Below are positions 18,277-26,100 of a DNA stretch of 64,000 bases, one piece after another. Made by a program: the position numbers and the translations under genes. The notes under the pieces were generated by a model. The model ran no database searches. It had not been told where the DNA came from and saw only the letters and a list, made by a program, of their open reading frames with translations. Origin of the DNA: Carboxylicivirga sp. GTDB lineage: Bacteria; Bacteroidota; Bacteroidia; Bacteroidales; Marinilabiliaceae. The DNA lies in the NCBI GenBank assembly GCA_025210475.1, contig JAOARW010000030.1:62001-126000 (forward strand). Direction: 5' to 3'. Position 1 is the stretch's first letter. Each line of letters starts with the position of its first letter.

Positions 18277-18702
18277 CCATTCGTCTCCGATTCACCTTCG
18301 ATTCTGCTCCGTACCCGCTTCGTGGCAGCTTCGCTTACACGCGTTGCCGAAGCCAATCCGATGCAAGGTCGAACAAGTACCGAAGCAGGTGCGTATAAAA
18401 CCCTAAAAAATGTAAAAATACACCTAAAACGACCGATTTTCTTCAAAAAATGGCCGTTTATTGGCAAAATATTGCAAAAATACCCGGAAAAATAGCTTTT
18501 TGGGGCATTGTTGCTACTATTATGATAGATAATGAAATACTAAATTACTCCTAAACAGCGTTTTAAGCTTCTCTTTTTCACGGTTATATTACAGTTATTT
18601 TCTTTGCCACTTGTGTGTTCTAAGTTTGTTGATGAATCCGGCCGGATTTTTAACACAGTCCGACTGCCAACGGTCAGTCATTCACTTTAAACAACAAACG
18701 AT

Positions 18703-18966
18703 ATGTTAGAACTGAGAAATTTTATGCTGGGCGCCTGTGGCACCCTGGGCATTCTGGAGGTAACCAATAGTGAAGCCTTGCTGCCCGCCGACTCAGAGCC
18801 GGAAATGCTGCTTGTAAAAGCACTGATCACCCTTTTGGTGGGTGGTGCTTCGTCAGTATTAACCCGGATCATCCGGCAACGACAAAGTAAGAGAAAGGAC
18901 CGGATGCGCTCCAAGCCTGCCAGACGCAGGAAGCCAATAACGAAAAGTCAAACTTTAAAAAAATAA
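18703..18966 (+). CDS. Small hypothetical membrane protein (holin-like size and topology)
   Basis: 87 aa, ATG at 18703. A mildly hydrophobic N-terminus (FMLGACGTLGILEV) is followed by an acidic linker (PADSEPE), one clear membrane helix (LVKALITLLVGGASSVLTRI at ~45-64) and a strongly basic tail (RQRQSKRKDRMRSKPARRRK). Charge suggests that the tail stays inside. The stop is 4 bp before the DUF6266 gene, so the two form an operon. No family is recognised. Small size, membrane helix and a basic tail next to phage-like genes recall a holin or a small membrane anchor, but this is only inference. Confidence 0.65.
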   Translation: MLELRNFMLGACGTLGILEVTNSEALLPADSEPEMLLVKALITLLVGGASSVLTRIIRQRQSKRKDRMRSKPARRRKPITKSQTLKK

Positions 18967-18970
18967 TGCC

Positions 18971-19603
18971 ATGGGACGATTTATTAAAGGAATCTTAGGT
19001 GGTTTTTCCGGCAAGGTCGGAAATATTGTAGGAGGCAGCTGGCGAGGCATCAGCTATATGCGTTCCCTCTCTGAACGACGCAATTATGTGCCCTCCGAAA
19101 AGCAATTGATGCAACAGGCCCGCTTTGCTTATGCAGTGAGTTTTCTGCAACCCATTCACCCAGTGGTGCGTGTGGGCTACCGTAATCAGGCCAACCAGAA
19201 GTCGGCCCTTAATGCGGCACTGGCACATGTGCTAAAGAAGGTGGTGGAGGGCGATTATCCCGCTTACCGCATCAATTATGCCAGTCTGGAAATAGCCAAA
19301 GGGCTGCTTCCCGGCCCTCAGAGCCCGGCTGTTCAATTACAGGATTTAAGCCTGGCTTTTACCTGGCGTGACGGCGCTTCCATCCTTAAGGACTATGGTG
19401 ATAACCAGGTATTACTCCTGGCCATTGGCGAAGGCAGCTATCCGACCTACTCCATTGGGGAAGCCGTTCGCAACGACGGACAAGCCACACTGGATGTGCC
19501 GGATGCACCTGCAGGTACAGTGCTGCACACCTACCTGGCATTTATCGATGTTAATAGCAACAGTGTCAGCAACAGCTATTATGTCGGTGAGCTAAGTCTG
19601 TGA
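18971..19603 (+). CDS. DUF6266 family protein
   Basis: 210 aa, ATG at 18971. The N-terminus MGRFIKGILGGFSGKVGNIV, followed by GGSWRGISYMRSLSERRN, is the conserved opening of the Bacteroidota family I know as DUF6266. A helical segment with QARFAYAVSFLQPIHPVVRVG follows, and the C-terminal ~90 residues look beta-rich (LAFTWRDGASI, VLLLAIGEGSYPTYSIG, VLHTYLAFIDVNSNSVSNSYYVG), like an immunoglobulin/carbohydrate-binding-type fold. No signal peptide. Function unknown; the family is often multicopy and in gene-poor, repeat-rich places like this one. GC content is visibly higher than in the polysaccharide locus. Confidence 0.85.
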   Translation: MGRFIKGILGGFSGKVGNIVGGSWRGISYMRSLSERRNYVPSEKQLMQQARFAYAVSFLQPIHPVVRVGYRNQANQKSALNAALAHVLKKVVEGDYPAYRINYASLEIAKGLLPGPQSPAVQLQDLSLAFTWRDGASILKDYGDNQVLLLAIGEGSYPTYSIGEAVRNDGQATLDVPDAPAGTVLHTYLAFIDVNSNSVSNSYYVGELSL

Positions 19604-20001
19604 TCGTAAGTTGAGGAGGGTGTCCATAAAATACGGTACGTACCTGTTCCCCGGGTTGTTCCTGAGTAGTTTCTAAGCGAAGCCGAAGGTGTTCCCTGAG
19701 CAAAGTCGAAGGGAAGTTGAAGTAATTAATGGTTGATAATCAGCATTAATTAAAGTTTACCTCGACTGTAGCCCGGCAAGCATCTCCATAAGCGAGTATA
19801 GTATTGGGGCACCCTCCTTTTAGCCGAATTAGGTATTAAAACCTCGTCGTGGGAATGATATTAAAATGCTAATACCTGTTTCTTTTCCGATTTGTACAGC
19901 CTGGGTATAAGTGCAGTAAGTGAATTTTGTTATTCATCACAATTATTTGCTTTTATAATTAATTTGCCATACATTATAGTAAACAAAACAACCTAAACAC
20001 C
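19604..20001. other. 398-bp intergenic region with a TTCCCTGAGC repeat
   Basis: No gene seen. It holds the repeat at 19669-19715. The last ~90 bp are AT-rich (around 19921-19990) and probably carry the promoter of the 399-aa gene; I could not define -33/-7 elements with confidence. No strong terminator hairpin follows the DUF6266 stop. Confidence 0.5.
19669..19715. repeat. TTCCCTGAGC...GTCGAAGGGAA repeat, two adjacent units
   Basis: The second unit (19692-19715) opens TTCCCTGAGC and closes GTCGAAGGGAA, an imperfect palindrome; the first unit (19669-19690, TTTCTAAGCGAAGCCGAAGG) is a diverged tandem copy. Short repeats of this form are widespread between genes in Bacteroidota and may act as bidirectional hairpins. 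Confidence 0.6.
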
Positions 20002-21201
20002 ATGCTTTATCAATTATTTCGTTTAGCCATACCGCTATTAGAGCGTAAAACAACAAATTGGCAGGATATCAGTCAATTTGAGATGGTACCGGTACTGCAG
20101 CTTCAAAAGGAGTTTTCGGAGGAATTGTTTCGGTGCCTGCAGCAATTGGAGGAAGGTAGCATTACCTGGAGCTACGTATATAAAAAGTACCGCAGCCTGG
20201 AAAAGCTGAAACAGCTGCTGGATGAAGAAACGTGGTGCAAGCCGGCCACACAGGTGGCAGAGCGCATGAGTTGTTTTGTACATGATTTACTGATTTACCT
20301 AATGATCTGCAGCTTACTGCAACAGGCCACCATGCTCTTCCAGGGTTTCCTGCATAAGGACCAGCATCCCTCATCCATGGCATTATACCATCGGGTGAAA
20401 CATTCCAACAGCTGGTTACTTACTGCTTTTTCAAAACACCGGATGGATTACGTTTGGCTGCGACAGTTACTGAATCAGGAAGCACCTTGTTTACTACAAG
20501 AAAAACTTAAGCTGCAGAAATTGATCAAAAAAGGACCATTGCCGGCATGTCTGGTTCAATTGGTACGTGACACCTGGAAGCCCATAACTGCCTTTCCAAA
20601 AAATCGGAATCACGAATACCTGCAGTTACAGGATATGAGAGACCTAAACCGATACCTGCAGCGGTTTCAACAGCATCGTCAGTGGGAGGCCATCAGGGAC
20701 ATTATTCATGCCTGCTTGCTGCGAAACGAAAACCTTTCATTTTTTGTAGAGGACTATGTGCTCTTATTACGCAAGTACCAGATGGCACAGTATTACGACG
20801 ACGAGCTAAGCTATTGGAAGCAGGCCAGAAAGCAGTTTATGGCCGCACACAACAATGAGCTGATGCAGCTGAGCCCATCCTACCGTTTATACAATAGCAT
20901 TATACAAACCTGTAAAACCTTACAATTGAATCACTCAAGTAGCACCTGTCGTCAGTTGTGCCACTATCAGGTTGATTGGATCGGGCACCCCATCACTTTA
21001 CTGCGCCTCTTACACCCTTTGATTAGTAAGGGGCAATTACTGATTAATGGTGCTTGTGATTTTAATACCATTGCCCAATTTATTGCAGCTATCGGACGTG
21101 TAAGAAAAGTACGCAGCAATGGCTATCTGAGTGAGAGCAGCTTATTGACTTACATGAAAAAATTAAACAACGGGGACATTGATCTGGAACAGGTGCATTA
21201 G
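20002..21201 (+). CDS. Hypothetical all-helical protein (unrecognised)
   Basis: 399 aa, ATG at 20002. No signal peptide, no membrane helix beyond a weak hydrophobic stretch (LIYLMICSLLQQATMLF at ~94-110), and no catalytic motif. It is very rich in Gln, Leu and Cys and looks alpha-helical throughout. The last ~75 residues (VDWIGHPITLLRLLHPLI, NGACDFNTIAQFIAAIG, YLSESSLLTYMKKLNNGD) have some pattern resemblance to the C-terminal region of RteC-type proteins of Bacteroidota mobile elements; this is weak and may be chance. It sits alone between repeats, after DUF6266 and before DUF5675. Codon use looks normal, so it is probably expressed. Confidence 0.65.
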   Translation: MLYQLFRLAIPLLERKTTNWQDISQFEMVPVLQLQKEFSEELFRCLQQLEEGSITWSYVYKKYRSLEKLKQLLDEETWCKPATQVAERMSCFVHDLLIYLMICSLLQQATMLFQGFLHKDQHPSSMALYHRVKHSNSWLLTAFSKHRMDYVWLRQLLNQEAPCLLQEKLKLQKLIKKGPLPACLVQLVRDTWKPITAFPKNRNHEYLQLQDMRDLNRYLQRFQQHRQWEAIRDIIHACLLRNENLSFFVEDYVLLLRKYQMAQYYDDELSYWKQARKQFMAAHNNELMQLSPSYRLYNSIIQTCKTLQLNHSSSTCRQLCHYQVDWIGHPITLLRLLHPLISKGQLLINGACDFNTIAQFIAAIGRVRKVRSNGYLSESSLLTYMKKLNNGDIDLEQVH

Positions 21202-21598
21202 CATAATCGTCTGACAGTTATTAGTCGAAAGCTTTCCACAAATAGCAAATAGCTAATCCCACAAGGCGCTCCCGGAGAAGCTTGCTGAGCTTGTCGAAAT
21301 AGAGTAGATGGACGTTAATTTGTTTGTATCTAAAAATTGAACTTCCTCCTTATTTCGCTTAGGCTGCATATGTTGAGCATGCTCTTGATACCTGATTCTT
21401 TTCTGGCTTGTCCAGCTTAGGAAACTTACAGATTAGTCTTGTGTCTAAAGCCTTACGATCGATTGATTAGTATAATCATTCAACAAAAACTAATTAGCTA
21501 TGAAACGACCATGCAATTTCAATTATTCAATTCTCACACATGAGAATGATTGAATTTATTTGGGAGTTCCATCTAAGCAATTTAAAAAACTTAAAAAG
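21202..21598. other. 397-bp intergenic region
   Basis: No gene supported. It contains a diverged GCTGAGCTTGTCGAAAT repeat (21282-21298) and, just before the DUF5675 gene, an imperfect inverted repeat at 21526-21555 (TTCAATTCTCA / TGAGAATgaTTGAA). A 17-codon frame from ATG 21500 crosses that hairpin; there is too little to call it a gene. The hairpin may affect translation of the downstream gene. Confidence 0.45.
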
Positions 21599-22045
21599 AT
21601 GAAACTAACATTATTACGTTATCAAACGCAACTCGACAGTACAAGCGGTTTACTTTTTCTGGATAATCAATTTATCTGTTATACGCTGGAAGACCAGTAT
21701 CAAACTGAAAAAGTGCCGGGTGAGACCTGTATTCCCAAAGGGACCTATCCGATTGTGTTACGCAAGGAAGGAAGAAGCCACACTCGCTATGCCAAACGCT
21801 TTCCTGGATTTCACCAGGGCATGCTCAATGTAAAAGATGTACCTGGTTTTCAATGGATACTGATTCACATTGGCAATACCGATGATGATACAGCGGGCTG
21901 CATACTTGTGGGGAATGGAGTGCAAGGCGAAGCCGATCAATCTCGGTTGATCAACAGTACCAGGGCCTATCAGTTTCTGTACCCCAAGGTGAGCGAGGCC
22001 TTGCTAAATGGGGAAACAGTATGGCTGGATATAGTCGGTTTTTAG
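21599..22045 (+). CDS. DUF5675 family protein (phage/endolysin-associated fold)
   Basis: 148 aa from ATG 21599; an in-frame TTG at 21560 would add 13 residues with no family support. KLTLLRYQTQLDSTSGLLFL, then FICYTLEDQYQTEKVPGET, PKGTYPIVLRKEG, and the strongly conserved WILIHIGNTDDDTAGCILVG carry the family's His, Asn-Thr and Cys positions. DUF5675 domains occur in phages and in Bacteroidota islands, and the H...TxGC arrangement recalls L,D-transpeptidase-like active sites, so a peptidoglycan role is plausible but unproven. Two perfect hairpins, the second a terminator, follow. Confidence 0.85.
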   Translation: MKLTLLRYQTQLDSTSGLLFLDNQFICYTLEDQYQTEKVPGETCIPKGTYPIVLRKEGRSHTRYAKRFPGFHQGMLNVKDVPGFQWILIHIGNTDDDTAGCILVGNGVQGEADQSRLINSTRAYQFLYPKVSEALLNGETVWLDIVGF

Positions 22046-22057
22046 TCGGTTGAGACA

Positions 22058-22098
22058 AATGTGACAAAGCACTTTCTATAAAGGTTCTTTGTCACATT
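22058..22098. repeat. Perfect 12-bp inverted repeat after the DUF5675 gene
   Basis: AATGTGACAAAG and CTTTGTCACATT are exact complements with a 17-nt loop, starting 12 bp after the DUF5675 stop. There is no T-run directly after, so it may be an RNA-stability hairpin or a dyad operator rather than a terminator. Confidence 0.65.
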
Positions 22099-22160
22099 GC
22101 CGTTAAGGTGTTATGAATATTTATCACGTGTCGTACCTTATTGTGAAACTTTAAGTACTT

Positions 22161-22200
22161 ACGGGACAAAACTAACCAAACATAGCCTGTCCCGTTTTTT
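22161..22200 (+). terminator. Rho-independent terminator downstream of the DUF5675 gene
   Basis: ACGGGACA pairs perfectly with TGTCCCGT across a 19-nt loop, followed by TTTTTT. The loop is long, but the stem is GC-rich and the U-run immediate. Confidence 0.65.
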
Positions 22201-22319
22201 ACGGGATTGTTTAAATTGTGTACTTCTTGTCCCGCTTGTGGTTTTAATCTTGATAATTGATACTCTTGTCTCAATACAGACTTAGCCTCTAACAGCTTCT
22301 TATTGAATTTTTTATCTTT

Positions 22320-22480
22320 ACATCGCCCACACGATCGGAGTCGTGCGGTAGCTCTGATATTCTCAATTGTTGAGTAGAATGGCTAAACCCTTAAACTATC
22401 CATGCCCGAGAAACCTCCTCCACCATAAGGGGGTGGTGCCTCAGGCAGAGGGACTGTTTTTTATTGTCGAATTGAGAAAC
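22320..22480 (+). ncRNA. Possible structured non-coding RNA (unassigned)
   Basis: The tract is GC-richer than its surroundings and has nested pairings: CACGA/TCGTG at 22331-22346, CCACC/GGTGG around 22419-22436, TGCC/GGCA just after, and CCTC/GAGG enclosing them, ending in GGGACTGTTTTTT. A TATCTTTA box at about 22311-22318 could serve as a -7 element. It has no open frame. It does not match tmRNA, RNase P or SRP RNA signatures that I know. A diverged repeat is an alternative. Confidence 0.3.
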
Positions 22481-22835
22481 TACTGAACTGAGATTGACAA
22501 CTTCCCGACGTGTCGGGACACTTGATTTATTTTTTTTCTACTAATTAAGCTAATTATCGAAACAATATTAGTTATCAATCCCCCTAATTCTCTCATATTA
22601 TAAAAAGCTTTCTTATTAATCCCCCTTCGCCAAGGGGGAAAAGATTCTTAAAAACTTAAAAGTTTTTTATTATTGTTGATCTAGGCGCTTACTTCTGATA
22701 TCCATGCTTTTTTGGCAGAATATTTTGAGCGAGCTGTAAATAGTTCCCACAAACGGAATAAACTTTAGTACTCATGTCTCACTACTCTGTACTTTTCTGA
22801 ATTGTATTGAAAACAAAACCATCCTGACTTGAAGA

Positions 22836-22874
22836 TAAAAAAGGCAAACATATCATTAATGCTTGCCTCTTTTA
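22836..22874. terminator. Bidirectional terminator hairpin
   Basis: AGGCAA (22842-22847) pairs with TTGCCT (22863-22868) with A-run before and T-run after on the plus strand, so on the minus strand it ends transcripts of the S9 peptidase gene about 110 bp past its stop. Confidence 0.6.
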
Positions 22875-22905
22875 TATCATAAAGACTAAAGAATATTCTT
22901 ACTCC

Positions 22906-22982
22906 GTCTTATATCTTTTGTCTTTAATCTTATGTCTTGTATCTGAAGTCTCTTGTTTTATATCTCAAATCTTTCGTCTCAC
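22906..22982. repeat. Degenerate 7-nt satellite, eleven units
   Basis: The tract divides cleanly into eleven seven-base units of form RTCTNNN: GTCTTAT, ATCTTTT, GTCTTTA, ATCTTAT, GTCTTGT, ATCTGAA, GTCTCTT, GTTTTAT, ATCTCAA, ATCTTTC, GTCTCAC. It ends one base before the stop codon of the S9 peptidase. It is the clearest of four such arrays in the window. Confidence 0.75.
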
Positions 22983-22983
22983 C

Positions 22984-25119
22984 TTACAAAAAATCCTCAA
23001 AATAGCGCGTTACTTTTTCCATCAGATGGATGCGGTCGTGCCCCAGCACGTTGTGCTCATGACGCGGGTAGGCGAAATAGTCCAGTTGCACCCCGTTCTT
23101 CACACATTCGCGCACAAAAGTCAGGCTGTGTTGCCACACCACCACCGGATCGATGGCTCCGTGAATCACCAATAAACGGCCCTCCAGGTCCTTAACGTGA
23201 TTATTCAGGTTGGCTTGGGCATAGCCTTCCGGATTTTCGTCCGGCCTATCCATGTATCGCTCTCCATACATAATTTCGTAATATTTCCAATCGATTACCG
23301 GACCGCCAGCCACACCGGTTTTAAATACCTCCGGGTGTTGGGTCATCATCGTGATGGTCATAAAGCCGCCATAACTCCAGCCGTGTACCCCAATTCGATC
23401 TGTATCAACATAGGGAAGCGACTGAAGGTACTCAATACCTTGCATCTGATCTTCTACTTCCAATTGTCCCAACTGTCGATGAATGGCCTGGGCAAATTCT
23501 TTTCCACGTCCCGAAGTACCGCGGTTATCCAGTGTAAAAGCAATATAGCCTTTTTGTGCCATGTATAACTGCCAGCCGCGGGCGCCACCCATCCAGCGGT
23601 TCTTAACCATTTGCGAATGCGGACCACCATACACGTATACGATCACCGGGTATTTTTTTGCTGCATCAAAATTCACCGGCAATACCATGCGGGCATTCAG
23701 ATCGAACTGACCGTCTTTGGTTTTCAGCTTCACCAACTCCACTTTACCGGTCTCAATATCCTTGTAAGGATTCTCAAGCGTTTCGATGGTGCGGATGAAA
23801 CGACCTTTGCTATCGTTCAGGTTCGTTTTGGATGCTACGTTTAAGGAGGAAAAAGTACTGAGCACATAACGTCCGTCTTTACTAATCTTAACGCGATGAA
23901 CACCGGCTTCATTGGTCACGCGATTCATTTTACCGGAGGCCAGATTTACTTTGTACACATGGCGTTCAAGAGCACCATCTTTAGTTGACTCGATAAACAG
24001 ATATTTATTGGCCTTATCAAAACCCAGTACATTGGTAACCTCCCAGTTGCCTTTGGTCAATTGTTTCTTTAGCTGACCATTCTGGGTATAAACATACAAA
24101 TGGTTAAATCCGTCTTTCTGGCTTTGCCAGATAAAATCACCCTTCTTTTTAGGAATAAATAAAGCCGGATGTTGCGGTTCTGTCCAGCGATCATCTTTTT
24201 CTTCAAAAAGTGTGGATACATATTCGCCGGTAGCAGCCTCATACTTTTTCAGCTGCATGTGGTTTTGACCCCGATTCAGTTCAGCAATCAGAATAAATTT
24301 ATTATCGGGTGTCCAGCAAACGTTGGTGAAAAAACGATCTTTAGGCTCAGCTGTTTTTAAATAAACTGTTGATTGAGTGGCAATATTATAAATACCCACC
24401 TGTACCTGGTGGCTTGCCATACCCGCCATCGGATATTTGATGTTCTCCAGTTTAGCCACGCGCTCACTTACATTAACCAATGGATAATCGCTGACCATGG
24501 AATTGTCTTCGCGATAAAAAGCTAAATAATCTCCGTTGGGCGACCAAAACGTTCCCTTATTGATCCCAAATTCATTACGATGAACCGTTTGGCCAAAGAT
24601 AATGTCTTCACCTACTCCCCCTGCTACTCGCACAGCCTTGTCCTTACCTGCTTTCACAAATAAATCGTTTCCTTTGGTAAAGGCCACCCGGGCGTTTGCT
24701 TTTTGAAGATCGTAGTTGGCGCCACCCTTTTCGCGCTCCACAAACATGTTGACGCTTTTTTCACTGATGTCAACTGAATAAAACCCATTGCCTGTTGCAA
24801 AAGCAATCACATCTGTGTTTTCCCAGCTTAAGGAAGGCAATCGGGTAAGTTTTGTGTGACCATCAGCCAGCAATATCTCGTTTAGCATCGATAGGTCAAA
24901 CAAAAACGTTTGTTTGGTGTTGTTGATGGCTTGCGTAAATACCGAATCACGACGCTGATAAACCAGCACGTTGGCATCGCCCTTAAATTTTACATTTACA
25001 GCACGCGGGTAATAATTAAAAAAGGTTTTTCCACCATGAATTACATCTTCTAAGGTGAGTTGGGCATTCATCGAAATCATCGATGAAACCAACACCATCA
25101 TCAGGAATATTTTTTTCAT
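22984..25119 (-). CDS. S9 family prolyl (dipeptidyl-)peptidase, secreted
   Basis: 711 aa from ATG 25119; upstream in-frame codons would bury the signal peptide, and MKKIFLMMVLVSSMISMNAQ is a good one. Residues ~40-470 form the DPPIV-type beta-propeller; the hydrolase domain follows with GWSYGGFMT (Ser nucleophile near 580), an Asp in GAIDPVVVWQHS and His in YPRHEHNVLGHD. It cleaves X-Pro dipeptides or tripeptides from peptides in the periplasm or at the surface, as do the Porphyromonas DPPIV and prolyl tripeptidyl-peptidase. Monocistronic by layout, with its own terminator. Exact specificity is not clear from sequence. Confidence 0.95.
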   Translation of the reverse strand: MKKIFLMMVLVSSMISMNAQLTLEDVIHGGKTFFNYYPRAVNVKFKGDANVLVYQRRDSVFTQAINNTKQTFLFDLSMLNEILLADGHTKLTRLPSLSWENTDVIAFATGNGFYSVDISEKSVNMFVEREKGGANYDLQKANARVAFTKGNDLFVKAGKDKAVRVAGGVGEDIIFGQTVHRNEFGINKGTFWSPNGDYLAFYREDNSMVSDYPLVNVSERVAKLENIKYPMAGMASHQVQVGIYNIATQSTVYLKTAEPKDRFFTNVCWTPDNKFILIAELNRGQNHMQLKKYEAATGEYVSTLFEEKDDRWTEPQHPALFIPKKKGDFIWQSQKDGFNHLYVYTQNGQLKKQLTKGNWEVTNVLGFDKANKYLFIESTKDGALERHVYKVNLASGKMNRVTNEAGVHRVKISKDGRYVLSTFSSLNVASKTNLNDSKGRFIRTIETLENPYKDIETGKVELVKLKTKDGQFDLNARMVLPVNFDAAKKYPVIVYVYGGPHSQMVKNRWMGGARGWQLYMAQKGYIAFTLDNRGTSGRGKEFAQAIHRQLGQLEVEDQMQGIEYLQSLPYVDTDRIGVHGWSYGGFMTITMMTQHPEVFKTGVAGGPVIDWKYYEIMYGERYMDRPDENPEGYAQANLNNHVKDLEGRLLVIHGAIDPVVVWQHSLTFVRECVKNGVQLDYFAYPRHEHNVLGHDRIHLMEKVTRYFEDFL

Positions 25120-25437
25120 TCGTATCTGATATTTATTTGAAATTTTACGTTTATGATGCACAATTATTAAAAAATACTAGTGTTAAGTTATGTGTGAAAT
25201 AACGGGTAAGTCGCCATTGTTTTTTGATTTTTTCGATATTATAAAAAGTAAGCATAGCCAATGCTACGTGAGTCTTTTTATAAATAGAAAAAGCAAAAAT
25301 GAACAAGACTTGACTCGTAAGAGCACGCTTGACTAAACACTAACATTATAAACATGCATAATTGCTAATAATATCCCAATTAAACAATGAGAAAAGTAAT
25401 TAATTACACGGCGGAGATTAAAGTTCTGCGATGATTT

Positions 25438-25465
25438 AAGAATAAAGAATCAAGACAGAAGATTG
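25438..25465. repeat. Short 7-nt satellite (purine-rich on plus strand)
   Basis: Four units: AAGAATA, AAGAATC, AAGACAG, AAGATTG. It is the reverse-complement form of the NTCTT-type heptads seen at 22906. Confidence 0.45.
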
Positions 25466-25517
25466 AATACTTCACAAATAAGTCATTTAAGAGAAATAAC
25501 TACTTATTCGTCATTAA

Positions 25518-25552
25518 TTTTTGATTTTTTTCCGCATTAAATATAATTTTTG
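25518..25552 (+). promoter_or_regulatory. Bacteroidota-type promoter of the small secreted protein gene
   Basis: TTTTTG (25518-25523) as -33 element, 18 bp spacer, then TATAATTTTTG (25542-25552) near the TAnnTTTG -7 consensus, 63 bp before the ATG at 25616. Confidence 0.45.
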
Positions 25553-25615
25553 CCAGTTTTTAAATATCTTTCTGAAAATTTTGAACCTGTTAAATCTCAA
25601 TAAAACACCTTTACA

Positions 25616-26050
25616 ATGAAGAAACACTCTTTAGCTTTCTTGTTAATAGCCATTCTGGCCGTTATTGCACCGACCAAGTTAAATTCACAAGAAGATGTGT
25701 TATTCAGCAACTGTATTAGCCAGCTTAAGTCCCCATTTGTAGCCAGTGGTCAGCCATTCAGAGCTTTTTTAACGGGTACCGAAGTGGCCGAATTCCATAC
25801 AACTTTCTTTTCTGGCAGTATGTACCGGGTGGTAGCGTGTAGTCATGAAAATAATAACATTTTATTCTCTATTTACGATAAAGAGCGTAACTTATTGTTT
25901 TCGAATGAGGATTATGAAGCGGCTGGTTCATGGGATTTTAAGATCGAAGGATCAGTTGAATGCATTGTTGAGGCTCGATTAAATCCTGAAAAATCAACAT
26001 CAGGTATTGCAATGTTAATGATTGGTTTTAGAAGCCTGGACGAGATTTAA
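25616..26050 (+). CDS. Small secreted hypothetical protein
   Basis: 144 aa, ATG 25616. MKKHSLAFLLIAILAVIAPT is a signal peptide with likely cleavage after LNSQ. The mature part (~120 aa) looks beta-rich (YRVVACSHENNNILFSIYD, WDFKIEGSVECIVEARLN) with Cys residues near 32, 77 and 111. No family recognised. The ABC exporter gene starts 50 bp downstream on the same strand, so cotranscription is likely. Possibly a periplasmic partner of that exporter; this is inference from position only. Confidence 0.75.
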   Translation: MKKHSLAFLLIAILAVIAPTKLNSQEDVLFSNCISQLKSPFVASGQPFRAFLTGTEVAEFHTTFFSGSMYRVVACSHENNNILFSIYDKERNLLFSNEDYEAAGSWDFKIEGSVECIVEARLNPEKSTSGIAMLMIGFRSLDEI

Positions 26051-26100
26051 TCCATTCCTGCGGGAATTCCACAGAATTTATTATTGGTTGAGAATGTGAT

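Larger units (their letters stand above)
17252..18702. other. 1.45-kb gene-poor region
   Basis: No convincing gene on either strand; the short open frames (17768-17986, 18249-18467) have no start signal, recognisable motif or normal amino-acid use. The first ~600 bp are AT-rich and featureless. Then come the palindromic repeat at 17864-17917, the heptad satellite at 18130-18199, and copies of the CCTTCGAC/GTCGAAGG repeat at 18195-18213 and 18258-18276. The last 200 bp lie before the small membrane-protein gene and probably carry its promoter, which I could not place with confidence. Confidence 0.6.
22046..22983. other. 940-bp intergenic region rich in hairpins and repeats
   Basis: No gene found. 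In order: hairpin 22058-22098, terminator 22161-22200, a possible structured RNA at about 22320-22480, palindromes TCCCGACGTGTCGGGA (22503-22518) and CCCCCTTcgccAAGGGGG (22621-22638), a bidirectional terminator at 22836-22874, and the heptad satellite 22906-22982 touching the stop codon of the S9 peptidase gene. Confidence 0.6.
25120..25615. other. Divergent intergenic region between the S9 peptidase and the small secreted protein
   Basis: AT-rich, about 500 bp. It must hold promoters for both flanking genes; a Bacteroidota-type promoter is visible for the plus-strand gene at 25518-25552. A short purine-rich heptad array lies at 25438-25465. No gene supported. Confidence 0.5.

Noticed and set aside
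18249..18467. 72-codon open frame on the minus strand
   Set aside because: Runs through CCTTCGAC repeats, odd Arg/Ser composition, no upstream signal.
18971..22045. Complete prophage
   Set aside because: No integrase, terminase, capsid or tail genes; only scattered phage-like small families.
22953..23175. Open frames opposite the S9 peptidase end
   Set aside because: Antisense shadows of a well-supported gene.
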